A stretch of DNA of 64,000 bases. Origin: Collinsella aerofaciens ATCC 25986 (GTDB lineage: Bacteria; Actinomycetota; Coriobacteriia; Coriobacteriales; Coriobacteriaceae). The stretch covers positions 558,001-622,000 of the forward strand of contig NZ_CP048433.1 in the NCBI RefSeq assembly GCF_010509075.1, read 5' to 3'. The translations under genes were made by a program, and so were the position numbers. Positions within the stretch are counted from its first letter, which is position 1; each line of letters begins with the position of its first letter. Below, piece by piece: positions 58,752-64,000 of the stretch. The notes below the pieces were generated by a model that saw only the letters and a list, made by a program, of their open reading frames with translations, had not been told where the DNA came from and ran no database searches.

Positions 58752-59186
58752 ATGGACAACATGGTTAACAATATGCCTCAGAATGATAAGACTGCTGACG
58801 CTACCTGCGTATTCCGCGTGCCTTCAAGCGACGTCACCGTTCCCGACCTCATGGCCAACGTGCGCATCACCGCCCCCGTCCTGTCCATCGTCAAGGGTCC
58901 GCAGACTGGTGCCGCCTTTGAGCTCGAGGACGACGTGACCACCATCGGCCGCGATCCCGCGAACGGCATCTTCCTTAATGACATGACCGTTTCGCGCAGC
59001 CACGCGCGCATTATTCGCGAGGGCCTCGGCGCTCGCATCGAGGACCTGGGCTCGCTCAATGGTACCTGGGTCGACGGTGCCATTGTCAATGCAGCCCCGC
59101 TGCACGACGGTTCTTCCGTTCAGATCGGTACGTTTACGCTCATCTACCACGAGAGCACGCCGGAGCGCATCGAAACCGGTGAGTAG
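58752..59186 (+). CDS. FHA-domain protein (GarA/OdhI-like)
   Basis: 144 residues from ATG 58752. The N-terminal ~45 residues are flexible and contain ADATCVFRV, close to the ETTSVFR phosphorylation motif of GarA/OdhI but with one Thr. The FHA fold follows: TIGRDPANGIFLND, VSRSHARI, DLGSLNGTWVDG, the phosphothreonine-binding residues. GarA/OdhI proteins, phosphorylated by PknB-type kinases, inhibit 2-oxoglutarate metabolism; whether this one does is inference. Next gene starts 4 nt later. Confidence 0.88.
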   Translation: MDNMVNNMPQNDKTADATCVFRVPSSDVTVPDLMANVRITAPVLSIVKGPQTGAAFELEDDVTTIGRDPANGIFLNDMTVSRSHARIIREGLGARIEDLGSLNGTWVDGAIVNAAPLHDGSSVQIGTFTLIYHESTPERIETGE

Positions 59187-59189
59187 GGC

Positions 59190-60068
59190 ATGGCCGAACG
59201 CAACTATCTGAGTATCGGCCAAGTCGTCAACCTACTTCGAGGCGCATACCCCGATCTTTCGAACTCAAAAATTAGATTTCTAGAGGATGAGGGGCTCATT
59301 ACCCCTCATCGTACGCCTAAGGGATACCGTCAGTACTCTAAGGAGGACGTTGATCGTCTGGAGGTCATCCTGCACTTGCAGAAGACCCGCTACATGCCGC
59401 TCAACGTGATTAAGCAGCGCTTGGAAAACGCCACGGACCTGTCAACGCTCGCCTACGAGGTGGGCTTGCTATCCGATGTTCCGCTCAAGACGGAGCCCAA
59501 GGAGACTAAGCAAAAGCTGCATCCCATCGAGACCATTCCCGATATGTTGGGCGTCGAGATTTCGTTTATCCGCTCGCTCGCCGAGAACGACCTCATTCGC
59601 ATCATCAAGAGTCCGCAGAATCGCGAGCTTGTCGATGGCCGCGATTTTCCGATCATCCGCTACTGCTCCGAGCTGTCACGCTTCCATATCGAGCCCCGCA
59701 ACCTGCGTCAGTACGTGTCTTCCGCCAACCGCGAGTCCTCGATGTTTGAGCAGGTGCTCGTGAGCATGCTCGGCATGGATACCTCCGATGACGAGCGCGA
59801 CGCCAAGCTCGAGCGTGCATTTAAGAAGCTTCACGACCTGACGGAGGGCGTGCACACCGCGCTGCTCAAGAACCGCGTTTTTGAATCGCTCAACGCCGTG
59901 GTTGAAGACGCCGACATCGATGCACTCGATGAGGAAATCACTCGCTCCGAGTCCACCAAGGCCAAAAACGAAGAGATAGCCGCGCCGGCTTCGCACGAGG
60001 ATTCTCTCGTCAAGCCGCTCAAGGTCGTCGCCCCTTCGCAATCCGGCACCGCCAACGCGGCCAAATAA
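59190..60068 (+). CDS. MerR-family transcriptional regulator (FtsR-like position)
   Basis: 292 residues. N-terminal winged HTH: YLSIGQVVNLL, KIRFLEDEGLITPHRTPKGY, RQYSKEDVDRLEVILHLQ. A long C-terminal part of helices without Cys metal ligands. The FHA-MerR pair is conserved in actinomycetes, where the MerR protein (FtsR) controls division genes; by synteny this may be its relative. Confidence 0.88.
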   Translation: MAERNYLSIGQVVNLLRGAYPDLSNSKIRFLEDEGLITPHRTPKGYRQYSKEDVDRLEVILHLQKTRYMPLNVIKQRLENATDLSTLAYEVGLLSDVPLKTEPKETKQKLHPIETIPDMLGVEISFIRSLAENDLIRIIKSPQNRELVDGRDFPIIRYCSELSRFHIEPRNLRQYVSSANRESSMFEQVLVSMLGMDTSDDERDAKLERAFKKLHDLTEGVHTALLKNRVFESLNAVVEDADIDALDEEITRSESTKAKNEEIAAPASHEDSLVKPLKVVAPSQSGTANAAK

Positions 60069-60108
60069 CCGCTGCCGCTTATCCGGCAACCCATTGAAAG
60101 GTCCTGAA

Positions 60109-60639
60109 ATGTACGACTTCGAATCTCAAATCGTCGACATCCCCGACTATCCCGAGCCCGGAGTCATCTTTAAAGACATCACGCCGCTCTTTGGCAATCC
60201 CGAGGCACTCAAAGCCATGACCGATGCCCTCGCCGAGCACTTTGCCGGCATGGGAATCACCAAGGTCGTGGGTCCCGAGGCTCGCGGCTTTATGGTTGGC
60301 GTACCGGTGGCTGTAGCCCTTGGCGCCGGCTTTGTTCCCGCACGTAAACCTGGCAAGCTACCGCGCGAGACCGTAAGTCAGAGCTACGAGCTCGAGTACG
60401 GCACCGATTCAATTGAAATCCATGCCGACGCTATCAGCTCTAAAGATACCGTGTTGATTCTGGACGACTTGGTCGCGACGGGCGGAACCGTCGAGGCAAC
60501 AGGTAAACTGGTGCGTGATATGGGCGCAAAGCTTGTCGGTTACGGTTGTATCCTTGAGCTTGCGTTTCTCAACCCGCGCGAGAAGCTCACGCCGTCTGAT
60601 GACGATGTGGAGCTCTTTAGCCTGGTGACGGTGGACTAG
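60109..60639 (+). CDS. apt: Adenine phosphoribosyltransferase
   Basis: Salvages adenine to AMP with PRPP. 176 residues from ATG 60109 (GAAAGGTCC upstream). IPDYPEPGVIFKDITPLFG, GPEARGFMVGVPVA, the PRPP loop VLILDDLVATGGT and ARKPGKLPRE. Complete. Confidence 0.95.
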   Translation: MYDFESQIVDIPDYPEPGVIFKDITPLFGNPEALKAMTDALAEHFAGMGITKVVGPEARGFMVGVPVAVALGAGFVPARKPGKLPRETVSQSYELEYGTDSIEIHADAISSKDTVLILDDLVATGGTVEATGKLVRDMGAKLVGYGCILELAFLNPREKLTPSDDDVELFSLVTVD

Positions 60640-60671
60640 CCGTTACCCTTAGTTACTGGAAAGGAAGCTAC

Positions 60672-61799
60672 ATGCGCACAGCAAACACGCACAAAAACAT
60701 GGCACGCTGCGCTGCTACGGCAACCCTCGCTTGTGTTTTGGGCTTGGGCCTCGCGGCTCCTGCCTACGCCGATACCGCATCCGACCTTGCCGCTGCTCGT
60801 ACGAAGCTCGAGCAGATCGGTACCCAAACCCAGCAGATTTACGATGAGCTCGCCACGCAGACGCAGGCACTCGATCAGACTGCTGGCGAGATCACGCAAA
60901 AGCAGCAGGAGATCGCCGATGGTCAGGCCAAACTCTCGACCTATGTCGCCGGCGAGTACAAAACCGGCGGTCTGAGCCTGCTTCAGGTTCTGACGGGTGT
61001 CGATGATCTGAGCGATATGCTCAACCGTTTGTTCTACTACGGCAAAGTTTCCGATAAGCAAGCTCAGACCATTCAAGAGGTCAAAGAGCTTAAGCAGCAG
61101 CTCACCGATAAGCAGGCCGAGCAGGAGAAGAACGTCGCCACCACGCAAAAGAAGGTTGACGAGCTTAACGCCCAGCAGGCTGAAGCCCAGAACGTCGTAA
61201 ACTCCCTGGATTCGCAGCTGCAAGCCGAGCTTGCCGCAGAGGCCGAGGCCAACGCCGCGCTGCAGGCCGGCATCAACGCCAGCACCGCCGAGAAGGCCAC
61301 GGTGAGCAACGAGACTGCCGGTACGACCGAGAAGACCAACAACGGTGGCCAGACCAGCAATAACAACAACCAGGGCGGCAACACTCCGGCTCCTACGCCG
61401 GCACCTGCTCCGACGCCGCAGCCCTCCACACCTGCTCCGGCTCCGACGCCTTCTGCTCCGAGCCAGTCCGTCGATGGCGGTTCTGTTGTCTCGCGTGCAT
61501 ACAGCAAGCTTGGTTGCGCCTATTCCTGGGGCGGAATTGGCCCGAACAGCTTCGACTGCTCTGGTTTTGTAAGCTATTGCCTTACTGGTCGCTATTGCCG
61601 CCTGGGCACCACGGGCACCTTTATGGGCTGGACGCGTGTGTCCGATCCGCAGCCCGGTGACGTTGTAGTCAACTCGTACCACACCGGCATTTACATCGGT
61701 GGTGGTCAGATGATTCATGCTTCCGACTACAACACGGGTGTTATCATCAGCTCCGTTGCCGCCGGCATGAACAACAACTACATTTTCGTGCGCTACTAA
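60672..61799 (+). CDS. NlpC/P60 peptidoglycan hydrolase with coiled coil
   Basis: 375 residues, secreted: signal peptide to AAPAYA-D (about residue 34), long coiled coil (~36-205; KLEQIGTQTQQIYDEL, QEVKELKQQLTDKQAEQEK), Asn/Gln and TPAPAPTP linker (~215-270), then NlpC/P60 with catalytic Cys in SFDCSGFVSY, His in SYHTGIYIG and HASDYN. It cleaves the D-Glu-diamino-acid bond in peptidoglycan stems. The layout is that of CwlO/RipA-type division hydrolases; autoinhibition by the coiled coil is possible. Confidence 0.93.
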   Translation: MRTANTHKNMARCAATATLACVLGLGLAAPAYADTASDLAAARTKLEQIGTQTQQIYDELATQTQALDQTAGEITQKQQEIADGQAKLSTYVAGEYKTGGLSLLQVLTGVDDLSDMLNRLFYYGKVSDKQAQTIQEVKELKQQLTDKQAEQEKNVATTQKKVDELNAQQAEAQNVVNSLDSQLQAELAAEAEANAALQAGINASTAEKATVSNETAGTTEKTNNGGQTSNNNNQGGNTPAPTPAPAPTPQPSTPAPAPTPSAPSQSVDGGSVVSRAYSKLGCAYSWGGIGPNSFDCSGFVSYCLTGRYCRLGTTGTFMGWTRVSDPQPGDVVVNSYHTGIYIGGGQMIHASDYNTGVIISSVAAGMNNNYIFVRY

Positions 61800-61822
61800 G
61801 TATTCAGATAAAGCAAACGGAT

Positions 61823-61862
61823 ATGGACCTCGTGGCTTTGAGTCATGGGGTCCATTCTTTTG
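61823..61862 (+). terminator. Terminator after the NlpC/P60 gene
   Basis: ATGGACC (61823-61829) pairs with GGTCCAT (61849-61855), followed by TCTTTTG. Confidence 0.65.
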
Positions 61863-61875
61863 CCTTTAGTGCAGT

Positions 61876-61906
61876 CCGCTATCTAGTTTTGAATACTAGA
61901 TAGCGG
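61876..61906. promoter_or_regulatory. Palindromic operator upstream of degV
   Basis: CCGCTATCTAGT (61876-61887), TTTGAAT, ACTAGATAGCGG (61895-61906): perfect 12-bp arms, 7-nt centre, 58-88 nt upstream of the degV ATG. A close variant stands upstream of the DUF1836 regulator gene. Confidence 0.75.
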
Positions 61907-61963
61907 CCCAATCGGTCTGCAAGATGGTTATAATTGAATGGGAACGATTAGAAAGGACCCTCT

Positions 61964-62830
61964 ATGAGCTGGGCACTTATCTCCGATTCAAGCTGTAACC
62001 TCCGCGATTGGCAACCGACCGCGCCCCATACCACCTTTGCATTTGCGCCCCTCAAAATTCGAGTGGGGGAGCATGAATTCGTCGATGACCTTTCGCTCGA
62101 TGTTCATGAGCTCAACTGCGCTGTTCAGGCGGAGACGAACGCTTCTTCGAGCGCTTGTCCCAGCGTAGGGGAGTGGGCCGAGCTCTTCAAATTGGCAGAC
62201 AAGACCATCTGCATGCCGATCTCTGAGGGCGTGTCGGGCAGCTACAACGCGGCAGCCACGGCTCGCGATATGGTTCTTGCCGAGGAGCCCGACCGACAGA
62301 TTCATCTAGTCAATTCACGCGCAGCTGGCGGCAAAATGGACCTCATTTTCTTGCTGTTCGACCGCTATCTTGCAAGCAATCCGAATGTCTCATTCGAGGA
62401 TGCTTGCGCATACTTCGATAGCCTTGAACAGAACAGCAAAATCCTCTTCAGTTTGTGCAATTACGAAAACCTCGCCAAAGCCGGACGTATCCCTAAGGCA
62501 GCCGGCGTCATTGCCAACAAGCTCAATATCCGCATTTTGGGCACGGCGAGTGAGGCCGGTAAAATCGAACTCGTCGGGCACACGCGTGGCGAAAAGAAGA
62601 TGCTCAACAAGATTATCGACACTATGGAAGCCGAGGGCTTTACGGGCGGTGAGGTCATCATCGATCACGTTGAGAACGAAGCTGGAGCCCAGGCGCTTGC
62701 TGATCGCATAGTCGAACATTGGCCCGGCTCCAAGACCATCATCATGCCCTGCAGCGGCCTGGATTCCTATTACGCCGAGATGCACGGCCTCATCATCGGC
62801 TACGGCATGGGCGTAGCTTCAGGCAAATAA
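61964..62830 (+). CDS. DegV-family fatty-acid-binding protein
   Basis: 288 residues. ALISDSSCNL at the start, ICMPISEGVSGSYNAA, NSRAAGGKMDLIF and AGRIPKAAGVIANKLNI fit DegV/FakB proteins, which bind a fatty acid and present it to FakA kinase. GAAAGGACC precedes the ATG. Convergent with the DUF1836 gene; both have the same operator upstream. Confidence 0.92.
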   Translation: MSWALISDSSCNLRDWQPTAPHTTFAFAPLKIRVGEHEFVDDLSLDVHELNCAVQAETNASSSACPSVGEWAELFKLADKTICMPISEGVSGSYNAAATARDMVLAEEPDRQIHLVNSRAAGGKMDLIFLLFDRYLASNPNVSFEDACAYFDSLEQNSKILFSLCNYENLAKAGRIPKAAGVIANKLNIRILGTASEAGKIELVGHTRGEKKMLNKIIDTMEAEGFTGGEVIIDHVENEAGAQALADRIVEHWPGSKTIIMPCSGLDSYYAEMHGLIIGYGMGVASGK

Positions 62831-62848
62831 AGTCCAACCAAGCAAAAT

Positions 62849-62890
62849 ACGGGCGGGACAAAGCGACAGATGGCTCTTTGTCCCGCCCGT
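62849..62890. terminator. Bidirectional terminator between degV and the DUF1836 gene
   Basis: ACGGGCGGGACAAAG (62849-62863) pairs with CTTTGTCCCGCCCGT (62876-62890), with TTTTA after it on the plus strand and a T-rich run (TATTTTGC) on the minus strand. Confidence 0.93.
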
Positions 62891-62902
62891 TTTATACGTC
62901 GG

Positions 62903-63514
62903 CTAGCTATTAAACCCGTTGAACTTGAGATAGCTCATCAAGTAAGCCTTCGAAACGAAGGAGGAAACCGCACTGCGCACAAGCAGCGACTCACGCGTTA
63001 CCTGATGCGCCGTATCGGGAACCGGCGTCTGCTCGACAGAAAACGCCGAACGAATCGATGCCTCAAGCTGATCGACCACATAGTCGAAGGCCGTCGGGGC
63101 ATCGTAGCTCAAACGCTGAATGTTAAAGAGTGCCTGCACCGCAGCAATAGGTAGCACCTGCTTAAAGATGCAGATAGCGATCAGGCGGGCAATTTGCTCG
63201 CGGCCATATTGCTTTTTGACCGGAGCAGGCACCAGGCCAACCTTTACGTAGTTATTGATCATCGATGGCGTAATGATAGGCTGCTCAACGCAAAGGGACA
63301 GCGGCTCCATCCACAGCGCGACATACTCAATGACCTGGTCGCGGTAGAGCGTCACATTGGGCAACTGGTCATAGCGCGGCAGACTCAACGTATTGAGTTT
63401 GCGTACGATATCGGACTGAATAAATGCATCGGGCAGCACAGTGGGCTGAATATCCTCAGGCTTAATGCTAACCGATGTATCGGACATCGGGATAACGCGT
63501 TTGGCGTGGTTCAT
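62903..63514 (-). CDS. DUF1836-family regulator
   Basis: 203 residues. LPRYDQLPNVTLYRDQVIEY then ITPSMINNYVKVGLVPAPVKK and YGREQIARLIAICIFKQVLPI is the DUF1836 domain, with a MerR-like helix-turn-helix look. GGAGGATCC precedes ATG 63514. The family is known to sit by degV genes; the shared operator here supports it as the repressor or activator of degV and of itself. Confidence 0.88.
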   Translation of the reverse strand: MNHAKRVIPMSDTSVSIKPEDIQPTVLPDAFIQSDIVRKLNTLSLPRYDQLPNVTLYRDQVIEYVALWMEPLSLCVEQPIITPSMINNYVKVGLVPAPVKKQYGREQIARLIAICIFKQVLPIAAVQALFNIQRLSYDAPTAFDYVVDQLEASIRSAFSVEQTPVPDTAHQVTRESLLVRSAVSSFVSKAYLMSYLKFNGFNS

Positions 63515-63548
63515 AAGGATCCTCCGTTCATTTATATATTGTATTCTA

Positions 63549-63577
63549 CGTTATCTAGTTTTGCATACCACATAGTC
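63549..63577. promoter_or_regulatory. Operator variant upstream of the DUF1836 gene
   Basis: TATCTAGT (63552-63559), TTTGCAT, ACCACATAG (63567-63575): 7 of 9 bases match the right arm of the degV operator, with the same 7-nt centre length. 38-61 nt upstream of the ATG. Confidence 0.6.
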
Positions 63578-63585
63578 GCCAAGTA

Positions 63586-63627
63586 AAAGTGGTTGGACAG
63601 CACATTGATACACCGTCCAACCACTTT
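63586..63627 (-). terminator. Probable terminator of trxB
   Basis: AAAGTGGTTGGAC (63586-63598) pairs with GTCCAACCACTTT (63615-63627); on the minus strand TTACTT follows. Confidence 0.7.
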
Positions 63628-63670
63628 GTTAAAAGATAACAACCTTACATAAGATATATTATCGTACTTA

Positions 63671-64000
63671 TCAATGGAGAAATGCATATGCGCTGGTTGC
63701 CGCTATGGCTCCGTCAGAAACGGCGGTCACAACCTGGCGTAAACGCTTGGAACGGATATCACCAGCGGCAAATAAACCTGGCGTGCGGGTCGCCATGGAT
63801 TCATCAGTCAGAATGCCGCCATCAGGCGCCAGATCGACTAGATGCTCAACAAGCTCGGTATGGGGTTGCGTCCCGGTAAAGACAAAGATGCCAAACGAGC
63901 CAGGCTCAAATGACTCGGTATGAGTCTCACCGGATGCATTGTCCTTAAAGGTGATCGTCGTTGGCATGGCTTCGCCCGAGAGCTCCACAATACTAGTTTG
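63671..64000 (-). CDS. trxB: Thioredoxin reductase-like flavoprotein, C-terminal part
   Basis: Runs off the right edge; 109 residues visible. GIFVFTGTQPHTELVE, ILTDESMATRTPGLFAAGD and IRSKRLRQVVTAVSDGAIAA are the NADPH/FAD-binding end of thioredoxin reductases (GD.R.k.lRQ...A..DG..AA). The CxxC lies outside. The symbol is given by family; an alkyl hydroperoxide reductase F-type relative cannot be excluded. Confidence 0.85.
   Translation of the reverse strand, partial: QTSIVELSGEAMPTTITFKDNASGETHTESFEPGSFGIFVFTGTQPHTELVEHLVDLAPDGGILTDESMATRTPGLFAAGDIRSKRLRQVVTAVSDGAIAATSAYAFLH

Overview
The window looks like a chromosome segment of a Collinsella-type actinomycete (Coriobacteriia), most likely Collinsella aerofaciens or a close relative. 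Housekeeping genes are GC-rich and densely packed. The strongest species marker is an SDR at 56341-57132 whose sequence I recognise as the NADPH-dependent bile-acid 7beta-hydroxysteroid dehydrogenase of C. aerofaciens. A Coriobacteria-style glycogen cluster, a GarA-like FHA gene next to a MerR gene, and Flp-type pilins fit the same group.

Layout. 1-11 kb: a minus-strand glycogen operon (glgB-glgP-glgC-glgD-glgA) followed by the 5' part of a GH13 gene. glgA and glgB carry histone H1-like Lys/Ala/Thr tails, and both transcription units have TGGTAAAAC half-sites upstream. 11-12.6 kb: a HAD phosphatase, thiamine pyrophosphokinase and tRNA-Ala. 13.3-16 kb: the start of an exopolysaccharide locus (NusG/LoaP-like antiterminator, polyprenyl sugar transferase, UDP-glucose dehydrogenase), cut off by an IS. 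16-30 kb: an accessory region made of an IS1595-like element with a DinJ-type antitoxin inside it, a lower-GC block with two antitoxin-like genes, a lipid- or membrane-anchored surface protein and a class B sortase, an IS256-type element that truncates both the sortase and an LPXTG protein, a three-gene membrane/nuclease-like cassette, an IS21 element cleanly splitting a DUF3825-like gene, and a frameshifted DUF559-like gene. 30-31.6 kb: a duplicated module of 133-bp repeat plus tRNA-Ala, with a CAU tRNA on the other strand.

31.7-48.9 kb is a long plus-strand housekeeping run: ABC-F ATPase, site-2 protease, scpA-scpB-rluB, cmk-plsC-ispH-DUF512-der-plsY-gpsA, rpe, cysteine desulfurase, Nif3, zinc-ribbon protein, coaBC and tRNA-Pro. 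It links chromosome segregation, ribosome and membrane-lipid biogenesis, isoprenoids, FeS supply and CoA synthesis. 49-56 kb is a second accessory region: two Flp-type pilin genes with poly-G tracts in their leaders (10 G, frame open; 11 G, frame shut), a large glycine-rich membrane protein, a ribbon-helix-helix antitoxin, a broken thioredoxin-like gene, a Cys-containing secreted peptide gene broken at a T tract, a small membrane protein, and gene remnants. 56-64 kb: 7beta-HSDH, CDP-alcohol phosphatidyltransferase, GarA-like FHA, MerR, apt, NlpC/P60 hydrolase, degV and a convergent DUF1836 regulator sharing one palindromic operator, and the end of trxB.

The most promising new signals are the poly-G pilin pair, three copies of an exactly 133-bp inverted-repeat element with a fixed central motif, the DegV/DUF1836 operator, the histone-like tails on two glycogen enzymes, and the peptide/thioredoxin/membrane-protein cassette. 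All functional statements rest on reading the sequence and on recalled family knowledge; no search was run.
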